Assembly (NCBI GenBank): GCA_025963385.1
Contig: JAOPUT010000109.1
Location: forward strand, 1-49,489
Source of the DNA: Mycobacterium sp.
Lineage (GTDB): Bacteria; Actinomycetota; Actinomycetes; Mycobacteriales; Mycobacteriaceae
DNA: 49,489 nucleotides
Direction of reading: 5' to 3'
Below, one piece after another: positions 1 to 9,115 of the stretch (positions are counted from its first letter, which is position 1; each line of letters starts with the position of its first letter). The position numbers and the translations under genes are program-made. The notes beneath the pieces were generated by a model. That model made no database searches. It was not told the origin of the DNA and worked only from the letters and a program-made list of their open reading frames with translations.

Positions 1-371
1 ACCGCAGTGGGCGTTGCGGGTTCGAGTCGCGCGAGCAGATACTGCCCACCGTCCGACAGTGACAGGCGGGCATTGGCGGCCACCGCGAGCGACCCGGTGA
101 CATCGCCGTCCCCACCGGGGGGTGTCAGGTTGGTGTTCAGGGAGATGCCCTTGCGTACGACGTCTGCCGCATTGCACACGGTCGTCTTGGCGTCGTTCTG
201 CTGCGTGGTCGAGTAGGCCGACTCGGCGGTCGACTTCTGGGACGGCCGAAATGCCGCCCACGCCGAAAGCCCCAGAGCCGCCAGCGACAGAACGACCGCG
301 ATGACGGCTAGCGCCCCACCTCGTCGTGGCAAACCTTCGGAGGGGCGCGAGGATGGTGCGGTCGAGGACAT
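1..371 (-). CDS. Partial membrane-anchored protein of unknown function (N-terminal part)
   Basis: The ATG at 371 (minus strand) opens a frame that runs off the left edge after about 123 codons. The N-terminus is polar and Ser/Pro-rich. One hydrophobic helix follows at about residues 19-40 (GGALAVIAVVLSLAALGLSA), and the rest is an extracytoplasmic-looking segment with one Cys (NAADVV context) and AANARLSL near the break. This looks like the mycobacterial alanine-rich single-TM hypothetical proteins, but I do not recognise a named gene. It is separated from the nadC stop by 58 bp and lies on the same strand downstream of nadABC. No catalytic motif is visible. Confidence 0.7.
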   Translation of the reverse strand, partial: MSSTAPSSRPSEGLPRRGGALAVIAVVLSLAALGLSAWAAFRPSQKSTAESAYSTTQQNDAKTTVCNAADVVRKGISLNTNLTPPGGDGDVTGSLAVAANARLSLSDGGQYLLARLEPATPTA

Positions 372-429
372 GACGCGATCGTAGTCGGCGCGCCCGCCAC
401 TCCGAGGACGCGGAAGCAGTCCCGGCCGG

Positions 430-1296
430 CTAGAGGTCGAGGCCGATGTCGAGCACCCGCACCGAATGGGTCAGCGCCCCGACGGCGAGGAAGTCGACAC
501 CGGTCCCGGCGTATGCGTACGCGTTGTCCAGCGACAGGTTGCCGGATGACTCCAGCTTCACGTCCTCGGCGCGGGCGTCCCGCCGCTGCACCGCCATCTG
601 GGTCATCCACACCGGGAAGTTGTCGAGCAGGATCAGCGGACTGACGCCCAGGTCCTCGCCGAGGACCTCGTCGAGTTGGTCGAGCGAGTCGACCTCCACC
701 TCGACGGGCACGTCGGGAGCCACCTCGCGGACGGCGCGCAAGGCGGCGACGACCGAACCCGCTGCAGCGACGTGGTTGTCCTTGATCAGCGCCGCGTCCC
801 CGAGCCCCATGCGGTGATTGACCCCACCGCCCACGCGAACCGCATACTTCTGCAGCACCCGAAGCCCGGGCAGCGTCTTGCGGGTGTCGCGAATCTTGGC
901 GCCGGTCCCCTCCACCGCCTCGACCCACGCGGCGGTGGTGCTGGCGATGCCCGACAAGTGGCAGACCAGATTCAGCATCGTGCGTTCGGCGGTCAGCAGG
1001 CCGCGTGTCGGCGCCTCGACCACCAGCAGCGCATCGCCGGGCTCCAGACGGGATCCGTCGTCGACCCGGGACAGCACGCCGTACTGCCCCGCACCGATGA
1101 CCTCGTCGAGCACGAGCAGCGCGATGTCCACGCCCGCGGCGACCCCGGCCTGCCTGCTCACCACCGACGCCTTGGTGGTGGCGTCGGCGGGCACGGTCGC
1201 GACCGACGTCACGTCGGGCCCGTAGCGCAGATCCTCGGCGAGCCCGCGCGCGATCGTGGCCCGCGCCTCGTTCCGTTCGTCGTCGTTCAGTGCCAT
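430..1296 (-). CDS. nadC: Nicotinate-nucleotide pyrophosphorylase (quinolinate phosphoribosyltransferase)
   Basis: NadC converts quinolinate and PRPP to nicotinate mononucleotide, CO2 and PPi, the third step of de novo NAD synthesis, in the cytosol. The 288-residue product has the usual family length. Visible motifs are AERT (103-106), DTRKT (137-141), NHR (160-162) and KDNH (172-175), which form the quinolinate and PRPP pocket, and SSGNLSLDN plus GVDFLAVGALTHS near the C-terminus. The frame stays open to 1413, but ATG 1296 is preferred because it overlaps the nadB stop in TGATG. This implies translational coupling and places the gene last in nadA-nadB-nadC. Those three genes supply every step from aspartate to NaMN. 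Confidence 0.96.
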   Translation of the reverse strand: MALNDDERNEARATIARGLAEDLRYGPDVTSVATVPADATTKASVVSRQAGVAAGVDIALLVLDEVIGAGQYGVLSRVDDGSRLEPGDALLVVEAPTRGLLTAERTMLNLVCHLSGIASTTAAWVEAVEGTGAKIRDTRKTLPGLRVLQKYAVRVGGGVNHRMGLGDAALIKDNHVAAAGSVVAALRAVREVAPDVPVEVEVDSLDQLDEVLGEDLGVSPLILLDNFPVWMTQMAVQRRDARAEDVKLESSGNLSLDNAYAYAGTGVDFLAVGALTHSVRVLDIGLDL

Positions 1297-2873
1297 CAGC
1301 AGCACACCTCCGCCACACGGGCGACCTTCGGTACACCATCGGCATCGAGCCGGACGCTGCCGCTCACCTCGCGCCCGGGATCGCGATCTGGATGGTCGGA
1401 GCGGTGGTGGCACCCACGCGACTCACTCCGGTCGAGTGCTGCCGCCACGACGGCGGAAGCCGTGACCGTCAGCGCCGCGTCCTCGAAGGCCGCGCGGTCG
1501 GCGAGGGTTCGCGCCCTTGCGGTGCCGAGCACCTCGGCGACGTGGCTCAACCCCACGGCGTCGCGCACCACCGACGCGTGTCGTGCCATCACGCGCTGCA
1601 GTTCATGGCGGGCCAGCGCCGGTCGGGTGACCGGCTCGAAGGTTGCGCGCGGCGGCATCGCATCCGCCGCGAGTTCCGCCGCGGCCGCGCCGGCCCGACG
1701 TCCGACGACGAGCCCTTCGAGAAGACTGTTGGACGCCAACCGATTTGCGCCGTGCATGCCGGTGCGGGCCACCTCGCCAGCGGCGAACAGGCCCGTTAGT
1801 TCGGTACGCCCGTACACGTCCGTCAGCACGCCGCCGCAGCTGTAGTGCGCTCCGGGGACCACGGGGATGAGTTGACGGGTGGCATCCACACCGGCCGCGA
1901 GGCAGGCGGCGTTCACGGTGGGGAACCGTCGGGCGAAGCCGTCGACGTCGCGGGCATCGAGGTAGACACACGGGTCGCCGGTCTGGGACAACCGGTCGTC
2001 GATGGCCGCGGCCACCACGTCCCGCGGCGCCAGATCGCCCATCGGATGGATGCCCGCGGTGATCGAATCGCCCCGCGCATCAACGAGAATCGCGCCTTCG
2101 CCGCGGAGCGCCTCGGTGATGAGCGGACGCCGCCCTCCGCCTTGTCCGTCGAACAGCATCGTCGGATGGAACTGGATGAATTCGATGTCGCTCACCGGAA
2201 GACCGGCCCACAGGGCCAGCGCGATGCCGTCGCCGGTCGAGCCCTCGGGATTGGTGGTCGCCGAGTAGAGGTGCCCCAGACCACCGGTGGCCAGGATCAC
2301 CGACGGGGCGTGAATGACGCCGAGTCCGTCATCGTTGCGCACCAGCACACCGGTGACCGCATCTGAATCGTGAAGAACCTGCAGCGCAACGTGATTGCGT
2401 CGGATGTCCAGTGCGTTCGCGGCATGGTCGAGGGCGCGCTGCACCTCCGCGCCGGTCGCATCACCGCCGGCGTGGATGATCCGCCGACGGGAGTGCCCAC
2501 CCTCGCGGGTCAGCGACCACTGCCCGGGTGACACTTCGTCGAACCGCGCGCCGAAGTCGACCAGCTCGGCAACGGCGGAGAACCCGTCGGTGACGATCGA
2601 CGTCACCGCGTCGGCATCACAGAGTCCGCCACCGGCGGCGAGGGTGTCGGCCACGTGCGCCTCGATGGAGTCCTCCGTGCTGGGCACCACGACCGCGATG
2701 CCACCCTGCGCGTAGAACGTCGCCGTCTCGCCCGCCTTGCTGAGCACCACGACGCGGTGGCCGCGACGGTACGCCGCAAGGGCTGCGGCGAGTCCGGCGA
2801 CGCCAGTGCCGACGACGACGACGTCGGCACGCTGCTGCCAGAACCCCGCCCCGCCGCAGGTTGGACCGGTCAT
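1296..2873 (-). CDS. nadB: L-aspartate oxidase
   Basis: NadB is a flavoprotein that oxidises L-aspartate to iminoaspartate, which NadA consumes directly. The product has 525 residues. An N-terminal dinucleotide-binding motif [14 protein letters not shown] lies near residues 19-32, YAQGGIAVV follows at about 54-62, and the active-site [15 protein letters not shown] segment is typical of the succinate dehydrogenase/fumarate reductase flavoprotein superfamily. [17 protein letters not shown] and [24 protein letters not shown] complete the FAD-domain signature. The start ATG at 2873 overlaps the nadA stop by four bases (ATGA), and the end abuts nadC in TGATG, so the three genes are very probably one coupled operon. 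Confidence 0.97.
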   Translation of the reverse strand: MTGPTCGGAGFWQQRADVVVVGTGVAGLAAALAAYRRGHRVVVLSKAGETATFYAQGGIAVVVPSTEDSIEAHVADTLAAGGGLCDADAVTSIVTDGFSAVAELVDFGARFDEVSPGQWSLTREGGHSRRRIIHAGGDATGAEVQRALDHAANALDIRRNHVALQVLHDSDAVTGVLVRNDDGLGVIHAPSVILATGGLGHLYSATTNPEGSTGDGIALALWAGLPVSDIEFIQFHPTMLFDGQGGGRRPLITEALRGEGAILVDARGDSITAGIHPMGDLAPRDVVAAAIDDRLSQTGDPCVYLDARDVDGFARRFPTVNAACLAAGVDATRQLIPVVPGAHYSCGGVLTDVYGRTELTGLFAAGEVARTGMHGANRLASNSLLEGLVVGRRAGAAAAELAADAMPPRATFEPVTRPALARHELQRVMARHASVVRDAVGLSHVAEVLGTARARTLADRAAFEDAALTVTASAVVAAALDRSESRGCHHRSDHPDRDPGREVSGSVRLDADGVPKVARVAEVCC

Positions 2874-3919
2874 TCTCCGCCGCCGGGTTGCCCGATCTCG
2901 ATCATGCGCTGAACACTGCGTCGACCTGCGGCGGCAACCTCGACGTCCACGTGCACCTCGTCGGCACCCTCGACGAGGCAGCGCAGCAGTGCCGCGGGGG
3001 TGATCATCTTCATGTAGGCGCAGGACGCCCGGTCGTTCACGGCGCGGAAGTCCACTTCCGGTGCGGCGCGGCGCAACTGGTGCAGCATGCCGACCTCGGT
3101 GGCGACCAGAACCTGGCGGGCCTTGGTCGCACGAGCGGCGTCGAGCATGCCGCCGGTGGACAGGATCTTCACCCGGTCGTCGGGGAAGGCGCCCTCACCG
3201 GCGAGGTACAACGCCGAGGTGGCGCAACCGCATTCGGGATGGACGAACAACTCGGCGTCAGGATGGGACTTGGCCTGCGCGGCAAGTTCATCGCCGTTGA
3301 TGCCTGCGTGGACGTGGCATTCGCCCGCCCAGATGTGCAGGTTCTTGCGGCCCGTCACGCGACGGACGTGGGCTCCGAGGAACTGGTCGGGGCAGAACAG
3401 CACCTCGCGGTCCTCGGGGATGGAAGCCACCACCTCGACGGCGTTGGACGACGTGCAGCAGATGTCGGTGAGCGCCTTCACCGCCGCCGTGGTGTTGACA
3501 TAGGACACGACCACGGCGTCGGGAAACTCGTCCTTCCACGCGCGCAACTCGTCGGCCGTGATCGAATCGGCCAGTGAACAGCCTGCCCGCTGGTCGGGGA
3601 TCAGCACCGTCTTGTCCGGGCTGAGGATCTTGGCGGTCTCGGCCATGAAGTGCACGCCGCAGAACACGATCGTGCTCTCCGATGCCTCGGCGGCGATCCG
3701 CGAGAGCGCCAGCGAGTCGCCGACGTGATGCGCCACGTCCTGGATGGCGGGCAGTTGGTAGTTGTGCGCAAGCACGGTGGCGTTGCGCAGATCGGCGAGG
3801 CGTCGGACCTCCGCCGCCCACTCCTCGTCCGCGATCACTCCGCCGTAGCCGCCGGGGCCGTTCGTGATCTGCGCGGTCCAGCCGCTGCGTGACTCCGTCG
3901 TGAGGTCCAATACCGTCAT
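2870..3919 (-). CDS. nadA: Quinolinate synthase A ([4Fe-4S] enzyme)
   Basis: NadA condenses iminoaspartate with dihydroxyacetone phosphate to quinolinate using an oxygen-sensitive [4Fe-4S] cluster. The three expected ligand positions are visible: C87 in [15 protein letters not shown]201 in GECHVH and C300 in ASCAYMKM. The 349-residue length fits the family. The frame is open to 4084, but ATG 3919 is chosen because an AAAGGAG ribosome-binding site lies just upstream (about 3926-3932) and the longer version would run through the operator and into nrtR. It is first gene of nadABC. Its 5' region contains the 3946-3966 inverted repeat, so repression by the divergent NrtR is likely. Confidence 0.97.
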   Translation of the reverse strand: MTVLDLTTESRSGWTAQITNGPGGYGGVIADEEWAAEVRRLADLRNATVLAHNYQLPAIQDVAHHVGDSLALSRIAAEASESTIVFCGVHFMAETAKILSPDKTVLIPDQRAGCSLADSITADELRAWKDEFPDAVVVSYVNTTAAVKALTDICCTSSNAVEVVASIPEDREVLFCPDQFLGAHVRRVTGRKNLHIWAGECHVHAGINGDELAAQAKSHPDAELFVHPECGCATSALYLAGEGAFPDDRVKILSTGGMLDAARATKARQVLVATEVGMLHQLRRAAPEVDFRAVNDRASCAYMKMITPAALLRCLVEGADEVHVDVEVAAAGRRSVQRMIEIGQPGGGE

Positions 3920-3945
3920 GGCCGTCTCCTTTGATCCTGACGGGG

Positions 3946-3966
3946 TTTTCGACTTATGATCGAAAA
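3946..3966. promoter_or_regulatory. Candidate NrtR operator between nadA and nrtR
   Basis: A perfect inverted repeat with 7-bp arms TTTTCGA (3946-3952) and TCGAAAA (3960-3966) surrounds a 7-bp spacer. It is the only strong palindrome between the divergent nadA and nrtR starts. It covers a TATGAT -10 hexamer (3955-3960) for nrtR and lies 27 bp before the nadA ATG. NrtR family members are known to bind palindromes upstream of NAD-synthesis genes. That this is the site is inference from position and symmetry. Confidence 0.7.
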
Positions 3967-3967
3967 C

Positions 3968-4660
3968 ATGCCTGATATTAGCACTGCCCACGAGGTGCTC
4001 GCCGTCGTGTTTCAAGTTCGGCAGCTCGCCACGCCAAACCCGCAGCTCAGCGTGCTTCTGTGGGAGCGCGCCATGGAACCGCAACGCGGGGCGTGGTCAC
4101 TGCCCGGCGGTCAGCTCAAGCATGACGAGGACATGACGAGCTCGGTTCGGCGCCAACTCGCGGAGAAGGTCGACCTGCGCGAATTGACCCACCTAGAGCA
4201 GCTCGCGGTGTTCTCCGACCCGCAACGAGTCCCCGGTCCTCGCACCATCGCCTCCACCTTCCTCGGCCTGGTCCCCGCCCCCGCAACCCCAGAACTGCCG
4301 CCCGACACCCACTGGCATCCCGTGAGCGACCTGCCGCCGATGGCCTTCGATCACCGCCCGATGATCACCCATGCCCACGCCAGGCTGATCGCCAAGCTCT
4401 CCTACACGAACATCGGGTTCGCCTTGGCGCCAAGGGAATTCGCCCTCTCGACGTTGAAGGACGTGTACGACGCCGCGCTCGGCTACCAGGTCGATGCCAC
4501 CAATCTCCAACGCGTTCTGGCTCGACGCGGAGTGATCGTGCCGACGGGGACCACGGCGAAATCGGGCCGTAACGGCGGTAGGCCGGCGGCGCTGTACCGC
4601 TTCACCGAGGCGCAGTACCGCGTCACCGACGAGTTCGCCGCGCTGCGTCCCCCGACATGA
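3968..4660 (+). CDS. nrtR: NrtR-type Nudix-domain transcriptional regulator of NAD biosynthesis
   Basis: NrtR family proteins sense ADP-ribose or related NAD metabolites through a catalytically dead Nudix domain and bind DNA with a C-terminal winged helix. Here the Nudix-like fold spans about residues 9-130. The Nudix box is degenerate: the segment beginning [10 protein letters not shown] carries RRQLAEK in place of the catalytic REUXEE, which favours sensing over hydrolysis. The C-terminal part (about 150-230) has [15 protein letters not shown] and [10 protein letters not shown], typical of the winged helix. ATG 3968 is chosen over ATG 3956 because a TATGAT -10 hexamer ends 7 nt before it, predicting a leaderless mRNA, and because 3956 lies inside the operator. 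The equivalent M. tuberculosis gene is Rv1593c by synteny. Confidence 0.88.
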   Translation: MPDISTAHEVLAVVFQVRQLATPNPQLSVLLWERAMEPQRGAWSLPGGQLKHDEDMTSSVRRQLAEKVDLRELTHLEQLAVFSDPQRVPGPRTIASTFLGLVPAPATPELPPDTHWHPVSDLPPMAFDHRPMITHAHARLIAKLSYTNIGFALAPREFALSTLKDVYDAALGYQVDATNLQRVLARRGVIVPTGTTAKSGRNGGRPAALYRFTEAQYRVTDEFAALRPPT

Positions 4661-4681
4661 CACGCGACCCCTGATTCGGTT

Positions 4682-4696
4682 TTAAGGATTCCTTAA
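4682..4696. promoter_or_regulatory. 15-bp palindrome upstream of the lipase gene
   Basis: TTAAGGA and TCCTTAA form a perfect inverted repeat around a single T, in the 50-bp gap between nrtR and the lipase gene. It ends 14 bp before the lipase ATG. It may be a regulator site. The AAGGA arm is rather far from the ATG for a ribosome-binding site. No regulator can be named. Confidence 0.4.
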
Positions 4697-4710
4697 CAGA
4701 CAATGGCTAG

Positions 4711-6063
4711 ATGGACTCTGGCAGTGCCGCCGTTTCGACAGGTGCCGAATGGATCGGACGACCGCCCCACGAGGAACTGCGCCGCAAGGCGCGCCCGCTG
4801 CTGCCGGACGCCGACCCGTTCTACGTCCCGCCCGCGGGCTTCGAACACGCCAGGCCAGGCACCGTTCTGCGGTCTCGTGACGTCGAGCTGGCGTTCCTCG
4901 GCCTGATTCCACAGAAACTGGTGGCGACGCAACTGCTCTACCGCTCGACCGATCTCAACGGCGACCCTCAGGCCACCGTGACGACCGTCGTCGTGTCCGC
5001 CGACCGGCCAGCGGGCCCCAAGGGGCCGATCCTGTCGTATCAGTGCGCGATCGACGCGGTCGCGGGGAGCTGCTTCCCGTCCTACGCACTGCGCCGCGGC
5101 GCCAAGGCGACCGGCGCCCTCGCCCAGTTCGAGTTCCTCCTGGTCTCGGCCGCACTGGCCGAGGGCTGGGCCGTGTCGATCCCCGACCACGAAGGACCGC
5201 AGGGGATCTGGGGCGCACCGTACGAACCCGGCTACCACGTTCTCGACGGCCTGCGCGCGGCGTTGAACACCGAGGCACTGAACCTGTCCCCCGAGGCCCC
5301 GATGGGACTCTGGGGTTACTCCGGCGGAGGTCTCGCCACCGCGTGGGCCACCGAGGTGTCTTCGGACTATGCACCCGAACTCAACCTCGTCGGCGCCGTC
5401 CTCGGCTCACCGGTCGGAGATCTCGGCCACACCTTCCGCAGGCTGAACGGGACGTTCTTCTCGGGGTTGCCCGCCATGGTGGTCGCCGCGCTGTCCCACG
5501 TCTATCCAGACCTGGACCGCGTGATCAACGAGCACGTGACGGCCGAAGGCAAGACCATGCTGACCGAGATCCAGCGGCTCACGACCGCGCACGCCGTCCT
5601 CAAACTGATCCGCAAGGACATGGGGACCCTTGTCGACGCGCCGCTCGAGAACATCCTCCGGACGCCCGAGGTGCAGCACGTGTTCGACAGCATCAAGCTG
5701 GGCACCGCCGCACCGAGCATCCCGGTGCTCATCGTCCAAGCCGTGCACGACGAACTGATCTCGGTCGCGGACATCGACGAGCTGGCGGAGACGTACTCCG
5801 CGGGCGGGACCGACGTCACCTATCACCGCGACATGCTCAGCGAGCACCTGCTGTTGCATCCGCTGTCGGCGCCGATGGCCCTGCGCTGGCTGCGCGACCG
5901 GTTCTCGGGCAAGCCGCCGTCGAGCAACCGGGCACGAACCAAGTGGCCGACACTTCTCAACCCGTCCACCTACCGGGGCATGCTGCGCCTGGGCCTGATC
6001 ACGGCGAAGGTGGCGACGGGGCGTCGAGTCGATCGGCAGCCGCTGTCGGAACTGGATCAATAG
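4711..6063 (+). CDS. Secretory-lipase-family alpha/beta hydrolase (Rv1592c-like)
   Basis: The 450-residue product belongs by motif to the LIP/secretory lipase family. The nucleophile elbow is [14 protein letters not shown] with Ser204. The likely acid is the Asp in [12 protein letters not shown], and the likely His lies in the [10 protein letters not shown] segment, completing a Ser-Asp-His triad. No cleavable signal peptide is evident, since the N-terminus ([16 protein letters not shown]) is polar, unlike fungal members. The substrate is probably an acylglycerol or other ester; I cannot be more precise. The gene follows nrtR by 50 bp on the same strand. Its 3' end overlaps the convergent multi-TM gene by 65 bp. 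The position corresponds to Rv1592c in M. tuberculosis. Confidence 0.85.
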   Translation: MDSGSAAVSTGAEWIGRPPHEELRRKARPLLPDADPFYVPPAGFEHARPGTVLRSRDVELAFLGLIPQKLVATQLLYRSTDLNGDPQATVTTVVVSADRPAGPKGPILSYQCAIDAVAGSCFPSYALRRGAKATGALAQFEFLLVSAALAEGWAVSIPDHEGPQGIWGAPYEPGYHVLDGLRAALNTEALNLSPEAPMGLWGYSGGGLATAWATEVSSDYAPELNLVGAVLGSPVGDLGHTFRRLNGTFFSGLPAMVVAALSHVYPDLDRVINEHVTAEGKTMLTEIQRLTTAHAVLKLIRKDMGTLVDAPLENILRTPEVQHVFDSIKLGTAAPSIPVLIVQAVHDELISVADIDELAETYSAGGTDVTYHRDMLSEHLLLHPLSAPMALRWLRDRFSGKPPSSNRARTKWPTLLNPSTYRGMLRLGLITAKVATGRRVDRQPLSELDQ

Positions 6064-6727
6064 TTCCGGAAGGCGCCACCAGGTAGGGCACCTCGATCGG
6101 CGGCCAGGCGCCAAGGTCGTCACGTCTGGTCGACAGCGCCGCGATCGCGTACACCAGTGCCGCCACACCCGCGGGCACGATGATCGACGCTGCGATCTGC
6201 GGTGGGGTGTGGCCGAAGAACACGGCGGGCGCCTCGTGTGTGTAGAACACTCGATGCTCGGGCGTGACGGGCGCCGCCCCGACGTCGACTGCGCCCCATC
6301 GCCAGCGTGCCAGCCCGGCACCCACGCCTGCCGCCGCACCAGCCGCCGCGAGCGCACCGATCGACAGCGCACCGACCATCACGGGTCCCCGGTGCGGCCG
6401 CCACTGCCATGCGGCGACCGCGGCCGTCACCGCGAGCGCGAAGAGGAGTCCGGTCATCAGGAAGGCGCCGAGGAAGAGGAGGTCGGACTCGTCGCCGACG
6501 TAGCCACGGACCCGGTCACCGTCCCTGGTCAACGCGATCACCAGCTGCACGGGCGGTGCGAGCCACGCCCACACCGCGCCGATGACGACGCCGGCCGCGG
6601 TGAGCGCCGCCACGACCCGCAGCGCCGCCTGGCGGTGCGAAAGACGCGGCGGCGCAACCAGATCGGACCGTTCGGCGGAAACGTACGGAGGGGTCATGAC
6701 CGCCCTCTGCTCTTCGCAAGCGCTCAT
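5999..6727 (-). CDS. Four-TM membrane protein of unknown function (Rv1591-like, DUF2567-type)
   Basis: The 242-residue product has four predicted membrane helices: about 38-60 ([20 protein letters not shown]), 85-110, 120-145 and 190-210. There is an extracytoplasmic loop between helices 1 and 2 ([20 protein letters not shown]). This order matches the mycobacterial Rv1591/DUF2567 group, whose function is unknown. ATG 6727 is chosen because it overlaps the bsaP stop as ATGA; ATG 6697 is a shorter alternative. The gene is third in a bioB-bsaP-membrane protein run, so it is probably co-transcribed with biotin genes. I see no evidence that it acts in biotin synthesis. Its last 65 bp overlap the lipase gene end. 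Confidence 0.78.
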   Translation of the reverse strand: MSACEEQRAVMTPPYVSAERSDLVAPPRLSHRQAALRVVAALTAAGVVIGAVWAWLAPPVQLVIALTRDGDRVRGYVGDESDLLFLGAFLMTGLLFALAVTAAVAAWQWRPHRGPVMVGALSIGALAAAGAAAGVGAGLARWRWGAVDVGAAPVTPEHRVFYTHEAPAVFFGHTPPQIAASIIVPAGVAALVYAIAALSTRRDDLGAWPPIEVPYLVAPSGTIDPVPTAAADRLDAPSPPSP

Positions 6728-6921
6728 CGCCTGTCCAGGTCCTTGGAGTCGAGCTCGCCGTGACGCGAGCACTTGGCCGACCATCCATCGGGGCGCACCT
6801 GCACGATCATCCTCCGTCCACAGTCGGCGCAGAATCGGGGCGGCTCGAGCCCGAGTCGGGCGGCCGCAGGGACGCTGCCGCCCTCGGGTTCGCCGGTGTA
6901 GACGTTGAACTTCATCGGCAT
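6724..6921 (-). CDS. bsaP: Biotin synthase auxiliary protein BsaP
   Basis: This 65-residue protein has a three-Cys pattern: CADCG at 31-35 and C51 in AKCSRHGE, a small metal or Fe-S binding knuckle. It sits 15 bp after bioB and before an Rv1591-like gene, the place of Rv1590 in M. tuberculosis. From recalled literature, the mycobacterial protein is required by BioB to convert dethiobiotin to biotin and was named BsaP. The sequence itself shows only the Cys motif, the size and the coupling to bioB. Its stop overlaps the next gene's ATG by four bases. Confidence 0.85.
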   Translation of the reverse strand: MPMKFNVYTGEPEGGSVPAAARLGLEPPRFCADCGRRMIVQVRPDGWSAKCSRHGELDSKDLDRR

Positions 6922-6936
6922 CGATGGCTCGCCGGC

Positions 6937-7956
6937 CTACAGGGTGGCGTTCAGCGCCTTGATCGGCATCTGCAGATCATTGAGCAACTCGAGATCGGAC
7001 TCGGCCGGACGACCGAGGGTGGTCAGGTAGTTGCCGACGATGACGGCGTTGATGCCGCCGAGAATACCCTGTTTGGCGCCGAGGTCGCCGAGGGTGATCT
7101 CACGGCCGCCCGCGAAGCGAAGCATCGTGGTCGGCATCGCCAGCCGGAACGCGGCGACGGCCTTCAGCGCCTCCGCGGCGGGGAGCACCTCGAGATCGCC
7201 GAACGGCGTGCCGGGGCGTGGGTTGAGGAAGTTCAGCGGCACTTCGTGCGGGTTGAGCTCGGCCAGATTGGCGGCGAACTCGGCCCGCTGCTCGAGCGAC
7301 TCCCCCATGCCGAGAATGCCGCCGCAGCAGACCTCCATGCCTGCGTCGCGGACCATCTCCAACGTGCCCCAGCGCTCCTCCCACGTGTGCGTGGTGACGA
7401 CGTTGGTGAAGAACGAGCGTGCGGTCTCGAGGTTGTGGTTGTAGCGGTGCACGCCCATCCCGGCGAGTCGGTCGACCTGTTCCTGAGTGAGCATGCCCAG
7501 TGAGCACGCGATCTGGATGTCGACCTCGTTGCGGATGGCTTCGATGCCCGCGGCGACCTGTGCCAGCAGCCGCTCGTCGGGGCCGCGGACGGCGGCCACG
7601 ATGCAGAATTCGGTGGCGCCGGACTTCGCGGTCTGCTTGGCCGCCTCGACCAGGCTGGGGATGTCGAGCCACGCGCTGCGCACCGGCGAGGCGAAAAGCC
7701 CGGACTGCGAACAGAAGTGGCAGTCCTCAGGGCAGCCGCCGGTCTTGAGGCTGATGATGCCCTCGACCTCGACCTCGGGCCCGCACCACTTCATGCGGAC
7801 CTCGTGAGCCAGCGCCAGCAGCTCCTCGAGCCGGTCGTCGGACAGCTGCAGCACCGCCAGCACCTGCTCCTGGCTCAGGCCCTCACCCCGTTCGAGCACC
7901 TGCTCTCTGGCCAGACCCAACACGTCCGTGCTCACCTCTGAAGCCGACTGCGTCAC
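6937..7956 (-). CDS. bioB: Biotin synthase (radical SAM)
   Basis: BioB inserts sulfur into dethiobiotin using a SAM-reducible [4Fe-4S] cluster and an auxiliary Fe-S cluster. The radical SAM motif CPEDCHFC is visible with C75, C79 and C82, followed by [10 protein letters not shown]. Later conserved segments include [21 protein letters not shown] and [11 protein letters not shown]. The 339-residue length is normal. Translation starts at GTG 7956 behind a strong GTAGGAGGAG site (about 7961-7970). The promoter -10 TAGCCT (minus strand, 7997-8002) abuts the BioQ palindrome at 7984-7996. bioB is followed by bsaP after 15 bp, so the enzyme and its auxiliary protein are made together. Confidence 0.97.
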   Translation of the reverse strand: MTQSASEVSTDVLGLAREQVLERGEGLSQEQVLAVLQLSDDRLEELLALAHEVRMKWCGPEVEVEGIISLKTGGCPEDCHFCSQSGLFASPVRSAWLDIPSLVEAAKQTAKSGATEFCIVAAVRGPDERLLAQVAAGIEAIRNEVDIQIACSLGMLTQEQVDRLAGMGVHRYNHNLETARSFFTNVVTTHTWEERWGTLEMVRDAGMEVCCGGILGMGESLEQRAEFAANLAELNPHEVPLNFLNPRPGTPFGDLEVLPAAEALKAVAAFRLAMPTTMLRFAGGREITLGDLGAKQGILGGINAVIVGNYLTTLGRPAESDLELLNDLQMPIKALNATL

Positions 7957-7983
7957 TCCGCACTCCTCCTACACCCAAGAACT

Positions 7984-7996
7984 TGAACGGTGTTTA
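7984..7996. promoter_or_regulatory. BioQ operator in the bioB-bioQ divergent promoter
   Basis: TGAAC-GGT-GTTTA is a 13-bp near-palindrome, with one mismatch to the BioQ-type pattern TGAAC-N3-GTTCA. It lies between the divergent bioB (GTG 7956) and bioQ (GTG 8007) starts. It overlaps the bioQ -10 hexamer and the predicted bioB transcription start. A perfect copy lies before bioF at 10970-10982. Confidence 0.82.
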
Positions 7997-8002
7997 GGCT
8001 AC
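7995..8002. promoter_or_regulatory. Overlapping divergent -10 elements for bioQ and bioB
   Basis: TAGGCTA carries TAGGCT on the + strand (7995-8000), six bases before the bioQ GTG at 8007. It also carries TAGCCT on the minus strand (8002-7997) for bioB. Both fit the mycobacterial TANNNT -10 pattern. The bioQ transcript would be leaderless, while bioB gets a short leader containing its GGAGG site. Shared promoter bases explain how one BioQ dimer could control both directions. Confidence 0.6.
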
Positions 8003-8006
8003 AGGG

Positions 8007-8642
8007 GTGCAACAGGCTCGACGCCACGCCCGGTCAGATGTGGTCGACAAGGCCACTCAGCTCCTCGACGACTACGGAATCGCCGATCTGACGATGCGGC
8101 GCCTCGCCCGCGAGCTCGGCGTCACTCCCGGCGCGCTCTACTGGCACTTCGCCGACAAGCAGGCACTACTCGGGGCGGTGGCCGACCGGATCCTCGAGCC
8201 AGCGGCGGCGACGGCGCCACCCGAGGACTGGGCGGGACGGGTCCACGCCATCTGCACGGGACTGCGCAACGCCCTTCTGTCGGCCACCGATGGTGCCGAG
8301 CTCGTCTCCGCGAGCTTCGCGGCGGGCAGGTCCGACGTGATGGCCGTGATCCTGGACCGACTCACCGTCGCCGCGGCCGAGTCGGGCATCGGCCCGGCAA
8401 ACGCCGATCTGGCGGCCAGGACGGTGCTCTACTACGTGCTCGGCTTCACCGCCGACGAGCAGTCCCGACTGCAGTGGGACGCGGCCGGTGCACTGTCCGA
8501 CGAGCAGTCGGTGATGGCGACGAACCCCAACGGTCGCTTCACCTTTGGGCTGCGCCTGCTGGTCGACGGCATGGCCGCGCAGCGTCCTGCCGGGTCAGCC
8601 GATGAGGGTGTCGACCCTGGCGTCGCCGTCCCAGCGCCGTAG
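8007..8642 (+). CDS. bioQ: TetR-family regulator of biotin genes, BioQ
   Basis: This 211-residue TetR protein has the N-terminal HTH at about residues 10-55 (TMRRLARELGVTPGALYWHFADKQALL) and a ligand/dimer domain after it. It is divergent from bioB, and two matching palindromes stand at the bioB-bioQ and bioF promoters. This is the arrangement described for BioQ in Mycobacterium smegmatis and corynebacteria. The GTG at 8007 is preferred because TAGGCT ends six bases before it, giving a leaderless mRNA that includes no Shine-Dalgarno. Its last 48 bp overlap the convergent 2H-phosphoesterase gene. The effector (biotin level signal) cannot be read from sequence. Confidence 0.87.
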   Translation: MQQARRHARSDVVDKATQLLDDYGIADLTMRRLARELGVTPGALYWHFADKQALLGAVADRILEPAAATAPPEDWAGRVHAICTGLRNALLSATDGAELVSASFAAGRSDVMAVILDRLTVAAAESGIGPANADLAARTVLYYVLGFTADEQSRLQWDAAGALSDEQSVMATNPNGRFTFGLRLLVDGMAAQRPAGSADEGVDPGVAVPAP

Positions 8643-9113
8643 TCCCGCGAACGTTCCGACGACGCCGTCGGCCTCGATCGCGTCCAACGCCGCGGCGAGG
8701 TCCGAGGGCGCCAGCCTGCGGGCCAGCGTGACGTGCGGCGTCCACCGACCGGGACGCACGTGCGGGAACGGCTCCGACGACAGGTACGGCGCACAGATCG
8801 AATCCACCGACTCGTGCAGACGGAGCAGCCCCGCCGCTGGCACGATGAGGCGGACCAGCGTATGGGTCTTCCGCCCGAACACCATGGGCGCTCCGATAAG
8901 ACAGTCCAGCGGGAGCTGCCTGGCGGGCTCCCACAACGCCGCGTCGGCGGCCGGGTCGATTCGTTCCGCCACGGTGAGCGTGACATGCGGACGGTTGGTC
9001 GGCGACGAATGACGGGCCTGGCTCGGTAGGCCCGCCTCGGCGAGCGCGGTCCACTCGCGGCGGATGGCCGCCTCCGTACCCTGGTCGAACAGCAACTCGA
9101 CGGAGTGCGCCAT
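8595..9113 (-). CDS. 2'-5' RNA ligase / 2H phosphoesterase-family protein
   Basis: The 172-residue product carries two HxT motifs in the classical 2H arrangement: RPHVTLTV (about 42-49) and TPHVTLAR (about 125-132). These two histidines form the active site of 2H phosphoesterases acting on 2',3'-cyclic or 2'-5' phosphodiesters. The natural RNA or nucleotide substrate is unknown. The ATG at 9113 lies two bases after the bioD stop, so the gene is the tail of bioF-bioD and is probably co-transcribed. The M. tuberculosis positional equivalent is Rv1571. It overlaps the convergent bioQ end by 48 bp. Confidence 0.83.
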   Translation of the reverse strand: MAHSVELLFDQGTEAAIRREWTALAEAGLPSQARHSSPTNRPHVTLTVAERIDPAADAALWEPARQLPLDCLIGAPMVFGRKTHTLVRLIVPAAGLLRLHESVDSICAPYLSSEPFPHVRPGRWTPHVTLARRLAPSDLAAALDAIEADGVVGTFAGLRRWDGDARVDTLIG

Positions 9114-9115
9114 GG

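Noticed and set aside
1297..1413. N-terminal extension of nadC
   Set aside because: The extension is Arg/Pro-rich, overlaps nadB, and the TGATG junction gives the normal family N-terminus.
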